From JBCCGR01 sp039029195 (GTDB taxonomy: Bacteria; Pseudomonadota; Alphaproteobacteria; Rhizobiales; Rhizobiaceae), in NCBI GenBank assembly GCA_039029195.1, contig JBCCGR010000056.1, positions 1-30,590 of the forward strand: a stretch of DNA of 30,590 bases. The letters are read 5' to 3'. This document shows, piece by piece, positions 6,466 to 13,447 of the stretch. Positions within the stretch are counted from its first letter, which is position 1, and the number at the start of each line of letters is the position of its first letter. A program made the translations under genes and the position numbers. The notes under the pieces were generated by a model. The model was not told the origin of the DNA and did not search any database. It saw only the letters and a program-made list of their open reading frames with translations.

Positions 6466-7626
6466 TCAGACCCGCATCGGCATAAGCACAGCGTCGAAAT
6501 CGCCCCGCGATCCGACAAAGCGAACCGCAGAGCCGTTGTCGCTGAACTCCATGGAAAGATTGCCACCAGTCGGGCAAATCCATTTCACAACTGCCGTAAG
6601 ATAGGTGCGATTGAACCCAATCTCGAATTCATCAAGATCGACATTCCGAGACGAAGCGCGCGCTTCTGACGAACCAATGTCAGGATTGTTGGAACTCACA
6701 GTTACATCCTTCTCACCAAAGGAAAGCTTTGCGGCCCGGCCTCTCTCGCTGCTCACCAATGATGCGTCAGACACGCACTGCAGCAACGTTGCGCTGTCAA
6801 TTGTTGCTGTGCGCTCGTTCCACTCAGGGATCACGCGGTGGTAGTCTGGAAATTCACCATCAATGACCTTTGACATGAACGTCACCGATCCAAAGCGCAG
6901 CTTGATCCGGCAATCATCGAATTCAACCGAAACCATCTCTGGCGCATCCTTGGCCTTGAGAAGCTTGTGAAGGATTTTCACGGCCTTATTCGGGATTATG
7001 ATCCGTGGCATGGTGTTTAGGTCCAATCCCTCAGGAACCAGTAGCTGTTTACGCGCCAACCGATGGCCGTCAGTCGCCACCATGGCCAAACAATCGCGCT
7101 CGGATGCCAGGCATACTCCATTCAGGTAATAGCGGGCTTCCTCCGTTGATATGGCGTCTTTGGTGGCGTCCAGTGCTTCGAACAAGTCAGCGGTGGTCAT
7201 TGCAAACCGGGAAACCGGTTTCGGTGCCTGAAAGTCGGGGAAGCCGGACGCATCAACCGTTCTCAGATTGAACTTGCTGTTTTCCAAGTCGACGGTGGCA
7301 AAATCATCATCCTTGCGGAACGATGCGAAATCGGACTTGCTTGCTTTTTTGAGCAGAGATTTGAGATTGGCGGCCGGAATGGTCGTGTCAAACCGGCTAT
7401 CAGCGACCGATTCCACGTCAACCGATATAGTCATATCAAGATCAGTGCCGGTGATTGTGGTGTGGGTGCCGTGACCGCTGATCCGCAAATTGGAGAGTAT
7501 GGGAACGGTGCTCTTTCGCTCAACGCATTCCGACACGACTTCGACGGCGCGTGCGAGTGCTGTGCGATCCGCGATGATTTCAGGGGTTTCTGTTGCCGTG
7601 ATCTGGCTGATTGGCTGAATTTGCAT
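6466..7626 (-). CDS. dnaN: DNA polymerase III beta subunit (sliding clamp)
   Basis: A full-length 386-residue homologue of the bacterial beta clamp, the ring that tethers polymerase and other enzymes to DNA. Family landmarks include STVPILSNLRISG near residue 40, TDLDMTISVDV, LNGVCLASERDCLAMVATDGHRLA in domain II, GEFPDYHRVIP in domain II/III and the C-terminal VLMPMRV, which matches the MPMRL ending of cellular clamps that forms part of the binding pocket. Length is close to cellular DnaN (about 366-380), so all three domains are present. The ATG at 7626 follows leader copy B. It stands in an operon of unknown genes on the strand opposite to primase and helicase, which is odd for a replisome part. 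Phages with their own DnaN-type clamp are uncommon. It probably competes with or replaces the host clamp. Confidence 0.95.
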   Translation of the reverse strand: MQIQPISQITATETPEIIADRTALARAVEVVSECVERKSTVPILSNLRISGHGTHTTITGTDLDMTISVDVESVADSRFDTTIPAANLKSLLKKASKSDFASFRKDDDFATVDLENSKFNLRTVDASGFPDFQAPKPVSRFAMTTADLFEALDATKDAISTEEARYYLNGVCLASERDCLAMVATDGHRLARKQLLVPEGLDLNTMPRIIIPNKAVKILHKLLKAKDAPEMVSVEFDDCRIKLRFGSVTFMSKVIDGEFPDYHRVIPEWNERTATIDSATLLQCVSDASLVSSERGRAAKLSFGEKDVTVSSNNPDIGSSEARASSRNVDLDEFEIGFNRTYLTAVVKWICPTGGNLSMEFSDNGSAVRFVGSRGDFDAVLMPMRV

Positions 7627-7632
7627 TTGTGT

Positions 7633-7658
7633 GTTCCTTGTAGAGTGGTCGTTTGACC
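7633..7658 (-). promoter_or_regulatory. Repeated hairpin plus Shine-Dalgarno leader, copy B (before the clamp gene)
   Basis: On the minus strand GGTC-AAAC-GACC (perfect 4-bp stem) is followed by ACTCTACAAGGAAC and 6 nt later by the clamp ATG at 7626. It fills nearly the whole 36-nt gap between the upstream stop and the clamp start. Compared with copy A, the 3' arm changes from GGCC to GACC while pairing is kept. Confidence 0.65.
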
Positions 7659-7662
7659 GGGG

Positions 7663-8325
7663 TTAGTGGGTGAGTAGTTCGGTGTGCTCCCTTTCAAGTT
7701 GATAGGCCGCAGTTCTGAGAGATTCCGCCGCGACCGGAATGCAATCCACAACCAGTTTGGCGATTTCATCTGGGATATTTGCAGGGTACTTGCCCGATGA
7801 TGCCATTCGAGGCAGGCGATTAAGGAAGTTTATTGGTGGAATGCAGCCGCACACAATGAATGCGGCGCAGATGTTCCATGACAGATCCATTCCGCCGCCA
7901 GTAAGCGCCAAATAGTATCGATCATCATGCCGTACCAAGGACACGCAACCGGCCAGATTGTCTAGGTTTTGGGCGATTTCTTCACAACTAGGGCCATGTC
8001 GAATGTCGACGGGATAGCCATAGTTCATCACTGGAAAGTAGCTGTTTTCCCATTCGTGGCCAGCGCAATCCTGCTGAAATCCTTCGATTGCTTGCTCAAG
8101 CTGTTCGTCTTCATCGCCTTCGTATTCAGAGAGCGGATACTCTTCACGCCAGTCTGGCCAATAATCATCCAGCACGTCAGCGGTTACTGGCGGATATTCA
8201 ACGGTGATCCCATCGTAACATTCGTCGTTCCGGTAAAGCTCTTGCCAGTCCATTGACACGCTCCCAGAAAAGAGCGCGCCGCGTGATAACTGGTCTGGCT
8301 TAAACTGAGACAGATCTAAAGTCAT
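7663..8325 (-). CDS. Acidic protein of unknown function with a GGGMDLSW motif
   Basis: A 220-residue protein. Residues about 25-90 are very acidic with many aromatic residues (ECYDGITVEYPPVTADVLDDYWPDWREEYPLSEYEGDEDEQLEQ). The second half carries RYYLALTGGGMDLSWNICAAFIVCGCIPP, a pattern I remember from conserved hypothetical phage and plasmid proteins, so it is probably a genuine family of unknown function. A Leu/Ala-rich helix follows to the C-terminus. ATG 8325 is set by leader copy C. It lies directly upstream of the clamp gene. The acidic part could mimic DNA, but nothing proves it. Confidence 0.68.
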   Translation of the reverse strand: MTLDLSQFKPDQLSRGALFSGSVSMDWQELYRNDECYDGITVEYPPVTADVLDDYWPDWREEYPLSEYEGDEDEQLEQAIEGFQQDCAGHEWENSYFPVMNYGYPVDIRHGPSCEEIAQNLDNLAGCVSLVRHDDRYYLALTGGGMDLSWNICAAFIVCGCIPPINFLNRLPRMASSGKYPANIPDEIAKLVVDCIPVAAESLRTAAYQLEREHTELLTH

Positions 8326-8332
8326 TCGTTCG

Positions 8333-8360
8333 GTTCCTTGTAGAGTTGCAGCTTGTGCAA
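8333..8360 (-). promoter_or_regulatory. Repeated hairpin plus Shine-Dalgarno leader, copy C
   Basis: On the minus strand TTGCA-CAAGC-TGCAA (5-bp stem, 5-nt loop) runs into CTCTACAAGGAAC, and the ATG at 8325 follows after 7 nt. The tail is almost identical to copy B, but the stem has a different sequence that still pairs. Confidence 0.65.
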
Positions 8361-8372
8361 GGTGATGGTGGA

Positions 8373-8609
8373 TCAGCGTGTTAGTTCGTGCGCCAGATCA
8401 TCAATATTGACGTCATCGAATGCGGGGCTGACGGGGTCGACAATGTCAAAGGCTTCTGTCGCCCATGAATGCCAGTGATAATTGAAGCGCTTGCACCCGC
8501 TATGGTGAAGGCTTTCACCGGCAAAGCTGGAAGGGCCTCGACCTTCGCCTGTAACCCGCACCTGTGCACCGGTATGGCGCGACTCAACAATCTGTCCTGA
8601 TTCAAACAT
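8373..8609 (-). CDS. Small protein of unknown function, first gene of the minus-strand operon
   Basis: A 78-residue protein beginning MFESGQIVESRHTGAQVRVTGEGRG. The N-terminal half looks like a small beta-barrel (repeated short strands with Gly turns: GQIVESRHTGAQVRVTGEG), and the C-terminus is acidic (DDVNIDDLAHELTR). ATG 8609 is set by leader copy D. It is the gene closest to the operon promoter. A longer overlapping frame (8381-8698) exists, but its composition is unlike a protein and it begins inside the leader. No function can be given. Confidence 0.58.
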   Translation of the reverse strand: MFESGQIVESRHTGAQVRVTGEGRGPSSFAGESLHHSGCKRFNYHWHSWATEAFDIVDPVSPAFDDVNIDDLAHELTR

Positions 8610-8616
8610 CTATCGT

Positions 8617-8643
8617 GTTCCTTCGGAGTTGCATCTTGTGCAA
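8617..8643 (-). promoter_or_regulatory. Repeated hairpin plus Shine-Dalgarno leader, copy D
   Basis: On the minus strand TTGCA-CAAGA-TGCAA (5-bp stem) is followed by CTCCGAAGGAAC and, after 7 nt, the ATG at 8609. The stem is the same as in copy C and the loop differs by its last base. It is directly downstream of the larger hairpin at 8645-8669. Confidence 0.65.
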
Positions 8644-8644
8644 A

Positions 8645-8669
8645 GGGAAGGGGACTAAGCCCCGTTCCC
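8645..8669 (-). other. Strong hairpin in the 5' untranslated leader of the minus-strand operon
   Basis: GGGAA and GGGG pair with CCCC and TTCCC (9 bp, one bulged base) around a 6-nt loop. It lies about 40 nt after the predicted transcription start, between leader copies E and D. It has no U-run after it. Possible roles are 5'-end protection or recognition by an antitermination factor. Confidence 0.55.
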
Positions 8670-8671
8670 AT

Positions 8672-8697
8672 GTTCTTAAAGAGTGGCCGTGTGACCA
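8672..8697 (-). promoter_or_regulatory. Promoter-proximal leader copy E with a boxA-like core
   Basis: On the minus strand TGGTC-ACAC-GGCCA (5 bp with one G-U pair) is followed by CTCTTTAAGAAC. It has the same order as copies A-D, but the ribosome-binding part is altered (AAGAAC instead of AAGGAAC) and no convincing gene starts after it. The CTCTTTAA core is like the boxA of bacterial rrn and lambda nut sites (CTCTTTAACA type). It begins about 12 nt after the predicted transcription start. Confidence 0.45.
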
Positions 8698-8715
8698 TGT
8701 CGTTTTGACAATTTC

Positions 8716-8743
8716 AAGATAAGACATTCATTCCCAAAGTCAA
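8716..8743 (-). promoter_or_regulatory. Predicted sigma70-type promoter of the minus-strand operon
   Basis: On the minus strand the -35 box TTGACT (8743-8738) is followed after 16 nt by the -10 box TATCTT (8721-8716). The stretch upstream, 8744-8785, is almost pure T/C with long T-runs on this strand, as in an UP element. Transcription would start near 8709 and run through leader E into the first gene at 8609. Boxes were found by eye. Confidence 0.6.
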
Positions 8744-9054
8744 CACAAAAATAGAAAAAAAGAAAAGAAAAACAAACAAAAGTAGAATTCACTCACGCAT
8801 TACAAATAACGTTGCACTGCAGCAAGCCACGCCTTGCCCGTCCATCCATCACAGCTTCAGAAGTCACTCGGTTAAAAAATTGGGACTTGGGACAGGACCG
8901 AGCGCGGTGGTCGAAATTTCATCACCACTGAAAACACCTATTGAGGTAAACTACAGAGAATTCGCCAGTTAATTGAGTCGCCCAGGCGAAGCGGAATTCC
9001 TCACTTTGTTGTTCGTTGGGGTTGGGCGAAAACTCGAACAATGGAAAGCGATAG
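8744..9054. other. Divergent intergenic control region without a convincing gene
   Basis: About 310 nt between the minus-strand promoter and the first plus-strand late-side gene. It holds the A/G-rich tract at about 8750-8785, a short palindrome TTGC-ACTGCA-GCAA at 8812-8825, a tandem direct repeat TTGGGAC-TTGGGAC at 8880-8893 lying within a possible CTCGGT/ACCGAG stem (8867-8902), and a possible TCGCC/GGCGA stem near 8978-8989. I could not find a clear plus-strand promoter. The repeats are candidate operator sites for the small HTH proteins. The open frame 8922-9122 on the minus strand lies opposite the plus-strand gene and has no leader. Confidence 0.5.
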
Positions 9055-9273
9055 ATGTTTGACACCAATGAAACGCCCACACCGCTCACTGTAGCGAAAA
9101 GCGCGATCCGCAACCGGGACATAGTTCGCGAAGAACTGGAAAAGTCTCGGCGGTCGGGAGTGAAGCGAGAGATCAGAAAATGGGAAAAGCTGCTTCGCCA
9201 ACATGAGAAGATGGTTGCTGACTACGGTCTGGATGAGTTTGTCAGGCGAGCAAATTCCACCAAAAACCCTTGA
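9055..9273 (+). CDS. Small basic protein of unknown function
   Basis: A 72-residue protein beginning MFDTNETPTPLTVAKSAIRNRD. A GGAAAG lies about 7 nt before the ATG. After about residue 15 the chain is a highly charged helix (REELEKSRRSGVKREIRKWEKLLRQHEKMV) that could form a coiled coil. There is no family match I can name. It stands alone before the HNH gene, separated by 205 nt, so it may be the first gene of the late side or an independent regulator. Confidence 0.5.
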   Translation: MFDTNETPTPLTVAKSAIRNRDIVREELEKSRRSGVKREIRKWEKLLRQHEKMVADYGLDEFVRRANSTKNP

Positions 9274-9374
9274 TGACTTCGCGCTGCTGATTCTGCCTGC
9301 TTTCCAAAATCGTTGCGCCAGATATCCAAAACACGCTCAAAAACACTGCTTTTTCGGAAATTATTTTCAAAAAA

Positions 9375-9404
9375 TTGCAAGAATCATATCAATTGCTTGA
9401 AAAT
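9375..9404 (+). promoter_or_regulatory. Weak candidate promoter for the late operon
   Basis: TTGCAA at 9375-9380 and GAAAAT at 9399-9404 are 18 nt apart in an AT-rich stretch (9351-9425) before the HNH and terminase genes. The -10 box matches only four of six positions. The AT-rich setting and the gap of over 200 nt make a promoter here likely, but these exact boxes are uncertain. Confidence 0.25.
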
Positions 9405-9460
9405 CGAATAAAACACCAAAAAATGGGACAACAATCAGCGGTGGTTGACTGTCGATGGAG

Positions 9461-9485
9461 TTTTACACCTTTCTGTAGGTGAAAA
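9461..9485 (+). other. Inverted repeat overlapping the HNH start codon
   Basis: TTTT-A-CACCT at 9461-9470 pairs with AGGTG-AAAA at 9477-9485 around a 6-nt loop, with one bulged A. The GTG proposed as the HNH start (9479-9481) lies within the 3' arm. It may hide that start codon or be an operator; it could also mean that the true start is further downstream. Confidence 0.45.
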
Positions 9486-9946
9486 TCAGAGGTGCGCCCA
9501 AAGACAAGGCGGCCAGTTTTTTGGGTATTCCATCCTTTCAACGGTTCAAACTTCCGGCGCTGAAGGCCAGGCGGTCCAAATCCAAGGGACAGTCCGGCTA
9601 TCGGGGGTCTCGACAAGAGCGGGGTTACGACCGTGATTGGGAATTGGTTAGAGAAGCTTACGCAAAGTCGATCAACCATCTTTGTGAAGAGTGCTCTCGC
9701 CGCGGATATGTGACGCCGCTGGATGACGTGGATCACATGATACCGGTTCGGCTTCGTCCTGACCTTAGGCTCGATCCCGAAAATCTCGACGGGCTTTGCC
9801 GATCGCATCACAACGGGTTCAAGCGCCGGCTGGAAAAGTACGCCGAACGCACCGGCCAGGCGGACATGCTGCCAATCTGGGTGAAACAGCCCGAACTAAG
9901 ACCAATGAGGTTTCAAATCCGGAAATATGGACCGATGAAGAGCTAG
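9479..9946 (+). CDS. HNH endonuclease adjacent to terminase
   Basis: Up to 155 residues. The HNH domain spans about residues 66-118: CEEC (C69, C72), VDHMIPV (D85, H86), ENLDGLC with N102, and C107-x2-H110. These are the two zinc pairs and the catalytic H-N-H set. In HK97-like phages an HNH nuclease next to the terminase genes assists DNA cutting at packaging; that role is established for some relatives and inferred here. The start is doubtful: GTG 9479 has no clear ribosome-binding site and lies in an inverted repeat, while TTG about 45 nt downstream would give a protein starting near GIPSFQRFKLP. The basic N-terminal region is typical of this group. Confidence 0.85.
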   Translation: MKIRGAPKDKAASFLGIPSFQRFKLPALKARRSKSKGQSGYRGSRQERGYDRDWELVREAYAKSINHLCEECSRRGYVTPLDDVDHMIPVRLRPDLRLDPENLDGLCRSHHNGFKRRLEKYAERTGQADMLPIWVKQPELRPMRFQIRKYGPMKS

Positions 9947-9955
9947 GAGGGAGCG

Positions 9956-10354
9956 ATGAGCGCAGAAGCGGCAACATCTCCCGACGAGGTCAAAAGCGGC
10001 TCAAACATCGTCCATCTGGAGACCTTCAGAGAAATTCCGGAGCCCGACTGCCCACTTGGGCCGGTTGGAGCCAAGATCTACAATGAGCACTGTCGCTCAT
10101 TGATCAGGGCGGGTCGACTGACCATTCGGACCAAGGAGTATGTTGAGCTCCTTGCGTTGTCGAAGGAGGATATCGTTGACGCGCGCAAAGACGGCAAACG
10201 TGCCCCTCGACAAGCCGTTGAAGGTGTTCGTGCTGCGCTGATGAAACTTGAAAAAGAGGACGCAGATTCCCCAATCCAGACAGGCGCGGGTGCGGACAAT
10301 CCATTCCAACGCTTCGGTTTCGCGAAGCGCGCTCGACACCGGAACCACAGTTGA
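9956..10354 (+). CDS. Terminase small subunit
   Basis: A 132-residue protein with a strong AGGAGGG before ATG 9956. Its central part (GPVGAKIYNEHCRSLIRAGRLTIRTKEYVELLALSKEDIVDARKDGKRAPR) follows the pattern of P27-type small terminases: an N-terminal helix pair with L-x3-G-x-L, then helices and a C-terminal oligomer segment. The small subunit recognises phage DNA and regulates the large subunit. The call rests on this pattern and on its position between HNH nuclease and large terminase. Its 3' end may overlap the large subunit gene by up to 107 nt, depending on the latter's start. Confidence 0.78.
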   Translation: MSAEAATSPDEVKSGSNIVHLETFREIPEPDCPLGPVGAKIYNEHCRSLIRAGRLTIRTKEYVELLALSKEDIVDARKDGKRAPRQAVEGVRAALMKLEKEDADSPIQTGAGADNPFQRFGFAKRARHRNHS

Positions 10355-12083
10355 GATTGAGGGGGAGCAGTATCCTGACTATGTCGGGATGGGATTGGCA
10401 TATGCCCGCGCAGTAGCGGGCCACAAAGTCCCGGCTTGCAATCTGATCATTCTGGCAGCGGAGCGGTTTCTTCGGATGTACGAGGAAGCCCAAGACCCCA
10501 AGAGTGAGTTCTACTGGAGCGATGAGCACGCCATAGAGCCATGCGCGTTTCTTGAGACATTGGTTCACATCAAAGGCGTCTTTGCGAAGCAGCCCTTCAT
10601 ACTGGAGCCTTGGCAAATCTGGATCGTGATTGCGATCTACGGCTTTCGGTGGCGTGATACCGGGTTCCGGGTCGTTTACCTGGTTCAACTCGAGATCACC
10701 CGAAAATCGGGAAAGTCGTTGCTCGCAGCCGGTCTGGGGCTCTACGAACTCGGTCCCAACGCTGATCTTGGTGATGATCTTTACATCATCGCCCCAACAG
10801 CGGCGCTGGGGAAGAAGGTCTTGGACCCGATGGCCAAGATCATCGACTACAAGCTGGAATTGAAAGAGTTTTATGGCATCGCCACCTTCAATGAGAGGAT
10901 CGATGTCGCAGAGACGGACAGCTATGCAATCATCCTGTCTTCTGCAGGTAAAAAGCAGGATGGGCACGATCCGAAGGTTGTAATCGCTGACGAGCGCCAT
11001 TCCTTGCCAGCGGCAATCTATAACGTGATGAGGTCATCTCAGGGGGCTCGACCGGAGAGCCTGTTTCTGGAAATCGGGTCCGCTGGCTACAACGCATTCG
11101 GTGTTGGCTGGGACGAGCGGCAGGTTGCCATTGAGGTGCTTGAGGGCAAACGGTCCATGCCGGAGCTCTTCGTTGCGATATTCACGATTGATCCAGAAGA
11201 TTTTGGAAACTGGTCTGATCAACGCGTGATTGAGAAGGCCAATCCGAACTTTGGTATCTCGCTCGATAAGCGAAAGATCATCAACGAAGTCAAGTCGATC
11301 TCGACCAACCCACGAATGAAGGCGGAAGTTCTCAGAACCCGCTTCAATGTCTGGGGATTGGGTGAGCACAAGCTCATTGGCAAGGATGCCTGGGACGGAT
11401 GCGAGCATCCGGAAATCAACATTGACATTTTCGACGGGCAAACCTGCTGGGGGGCAGCGGATCTGGCGTCTCGCAACGACATGATCGTGAAACTTCTTTT
11501 GTTCGAACTCGATCCGTACATCATTCCGTTCGCGCGCTTCTATGTGCCGATTGATGGGGTCTGGCGGGAAGATGAAGAAGTTAGAGACCTCTATGAGGCT
11601 TGGATCGACGAGGGATTTCTGATCGCAACCAAGGGCAGCTTTCACACCTATGATCAGATCCTAGAGGATGTCGTTAAAGACTTTGAACGGTTCGATATCG
11701 AGAATTTCTCCGTTGATGATCGTGAGGCGAACTTCCTCATGGGTGCTTTGGCCAAGAAGGGGCACCCGGTTCGTTCGTTCCGAAAGAACGCTGCGAACTT
11801 CTCCGATCCAACAAAGGATATTCAGGCCAGGGCGACAGGGAAGATCAAGGGGATAGCCCATGATGGGCACCCCGTTCTGGCGTGGAATGTTGAGAACGTT
11901 ATCGGCGCCACAAATACGGCGGATCTTCTGCTCCCGAAGAAGGTCACACAAGACTCGAACATGAAAATCGATGGGTTTGACGCCATGGTTCAAGCCAATG
12001 CGGGCCGGCTGAATATCGAAGACGATGACGATGAAACACCGCCTCAGCCAATGGCAGAGCGTGGCATGAGAGTGTTGAACTGA
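10248..12083 (+). CDS. terL: Terminase large subunit
   Basis: Up to 611 residues. The ATPase domain has Walker A ITRKSGKSLLAA (K156, numbering from TTG 10248) and Walker B VVIADERHS (D248, E249). The C-terminal nuclease domain begins about CWGAADLASRNDM and includes FSVDDREANFLMGAL. This is the HK97-like Terminase_1 group. It translocates DNA into the prohead and cuts it. The start is uncertain: TTG 10248, GTG 10290 and ATG 10389 are possible. GAGGGGGAG at 10359-10367 is too far from the ATG to settle it. The true start probably lies nearer 10290-10389, because the first 40 residues look like no terminase I know. Confidence 0.93.
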   Translation: MKKRTQIPQSRQARVRTIHSNASVSRSALDTGTTVEIEGEQYPDYVGMGLAYARAVAGHKVPACNLIILAAERFLRMYEEAQDPKSEFYWSDEHAIEPCAFLETLVHIKGVFAKQPFILEPWQIWIVIAIYGFRWRDTGFRVVYLVQLEITRKSGKSLLAAGLGLYELGPNADLGDDLYIIAPTAALGKKVLDPMAKIIDYKLELKEFYGIATFNERIDVAETDSYAIILSSAGKKQDGHDPKVVIADERHSLPAAIYNVMRSSQGARPESLFLEIGSAGYNAFGVGWDERQVAIEVLEGKRSMPELFVAIFTIDPEDFGNWSDQRVIEKANPNFGISLDKRKIINEVKSISTNPRMKAEVLRTRFNVWGLGEHKLIGKDAWDGCEHPEINIDIFDGQTCWGAADLASRNDMIVKLLLFELDPYIIPFARFYVPIDGVWREDEEVRDLYEAWIDEGFLIATKGSFHTYDQILEDVVKDFERFDIENFSVDDREANFLMGALAKKGHPVRSFRKNAANFSDPTKDIQARATGKIKGIAHDGHPVLAWNVENVIGATNTADLLLPKKVTQDSNMKIDGFDAMVQANAGRLNIEDDDDETPPQPMAERGMRVLN

Positions 12084-12090
12084 GGATCAG

Positions 12091-13446
12091 ATGACGCAAC
12101 CTACCGCGAACGAGCGATTGCACGGCATCGACAGCAAGTCCGCGGGCTGGACCACCACATGGTCTTCCGATCATGATTTGCTGTTCTCGCGAGGCGGACA
12201 TCTGTTCGGGACGAAGGCCGCTCTGTTCAAATTGTCCGTTTCGTTGCTTTGCATCGATGTTCTGCAGCAGGATGTATCGAAAACGCCTCTGTATCTGCGG
12301 CGGCACAAGGACCGTGGGTCAGAGATCGTCAAACCAAGCGAACACCCGCTTGCAAATCTGCTCAAAAATGGTCCCAACGAATATATGGGAGCCAAGGAGT
12401 TCATCCGGCAGATGACCGCCCATTTGGCGATCAGCAGCGAATATTTCGTTCCCGTTCGGCGTGATCAGAGAGGCACCCTGATTGAGTTTGCCGGCGTCCC
12501 CAAAAGCCAGGTGTCGGTGAACGTCAATCCAGAAGAGCGGTTGTGGGTCTATGATATCAACCCGTCCAGCCTTCATGAGCAGGCGCTCTATGGTTGGGCC
12601 AAGGGGCGACGAGATCACAAAGAGTGTTCGCATATCCGCAAGCGGTCGATGAATGGCCTGTCTGTCCAGTCGACACACGCAATCACTGAGCAATCCCGCG
12701 TCATCATTGAGAACATGCAGGATTATCAGGAAAACATTTTCCGGAACGGCGGCATCACGAGTTTCGCAATCAACTTCCCGGAGGGCATGACCGAGGAACA
12801 GTTTGAGCGGCTGCAAAACAGTGTCGATCTGGCCCTAAAAAAGCACAAGGAAACCGGGAAACCTTTGGTTTTCGAAGGTGCGGGTGGCAACACCCCAACC
12901 ATTGAAAAGCTGACCATGTCAGCTGCTGATGCAGAATTCAAAGGCTCGCTCACCGCGGCAGGGCTCGATATGGCGCGTTTCTTTCGTGTCCCACCGCACA
13001 AGATCTACCTTCTGGAGCCGGTCAAGTACGACAACATGGACCCAAGCGAGAGGGTTTATGTCGACGACACGCTCCGAGACTATTTCGAGACCATAATCGA
13101 AGGCCTCACCAAAGTGCTTCTCACGAAGGAGGAGCGACAGAATTATTTCCTGTGGTTCGACATCGACAAGGCCTATGCCCGCAATCCGAAGGAACGCCAC
13201 GAGATCACGCGCGATCGGTGGCGGAATGGGATGCTGGAACACAATGAGATGCGTGAAGAGATCGGCATGAACCCGGTCGAGGGCGATGTGGGTCGAACAC
13301 GCATGATTGCTGGTGGCTTCACTATCCTTGACCAAAACAACGAGTTCGTCATCGGGGCGACGGTTGGGAAGGATGAGGACAAGAAATCCAAAGAAACAAA
13401 GAGCGACTCCGAGTTGCGAGTCATTGCTGGCGGAAAGGCTTCCTGA
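12091..13446 (+). CDS. Portal protein, HK97 family
   Basis: A 451-residue portal protein, forming the ring through which DNA enters the head. GAGGATC stands before ATG 12091. Portal landmarks include the N-terminal SVSLLCIDVLQQDVSKTPLYL helix, the HPLANLLKNGPNEYMGAKEFIRQM segment, the RNGGITSFAINFPEGMTEEQFERLQ crown and stem region, GLDMARFFRVPPHKI, and the C-terminal RNGMLEHNEMREEIGMNPVEG segment. Length is normal for the family. The last 25 residues are charged and low in complexity. The protease gene follows 1 nt after the stop. Confidence 0.92.
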   Translation: MTQPTANERLHGIDSKSAGWTTTWSSDHDLLFSRGGHLFGTKAALFKLSVSLLCIDVLQQDVSKTPLYLRRHKDRGSEIVKPSEHPLANLLKNGPNEYMGAKEFIRQMTAHLAISSEYFVPVRRDQRGTLIEFAGVPKSQVSVNVNPEERLWVYDINPSSLHEQALYGWAKGRRDHKECSHIRKRSMNGLSVQSTHAITEQSRVIIENMQDYQENIFRNGGITSFAINFPEGMTEEQFERLQNSVDLALKKHKETGKPLVFEGAGGNTPTIEKLTMSAADAEFKGSLTAAGLDMARFFRVPPHKIYLLEPVKYDNMDPSERVYVDDTLRDYFETIIEGLTKVLLTKEERQNYFLWFDIDKAYARNPKERHEITRDRWRNGMLEHNEMREEIGMNPVEGDVGRTRMIAGGFTILDQNNEFVIGATVGKDEDKKSKETKSDSELRVIAGGKAS

Positions 13447-13447
13447 A

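Noticed and set aside
8381..8698. Minus-strand open frame of 105 codons overlapping the 78-residue gene and its leader
   Set aside because: It runs through leader copy D, the large hairpin and the 78-residue gene in another frame; its composition is unlike a protein. The ATG after copy E has only a weak AAGAAC in front.
8922..9122. Minus-strand open frame with a signal-peptide-like start (MSRLRIALFATVSGVGVSL)
   Set aside because: It is opposite the better supported plus-strand gene at 9055, has no ribosome-binding site and lacks the leader found before the other separated minus-strand genes.
12001..12306. Minus-strand and other-frame open reading frames inside the terminase, portal and tape measure genes
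   Set aside because: They are shadows of strongly supported genes on the other frame, without ribosome-binding sites or family features.
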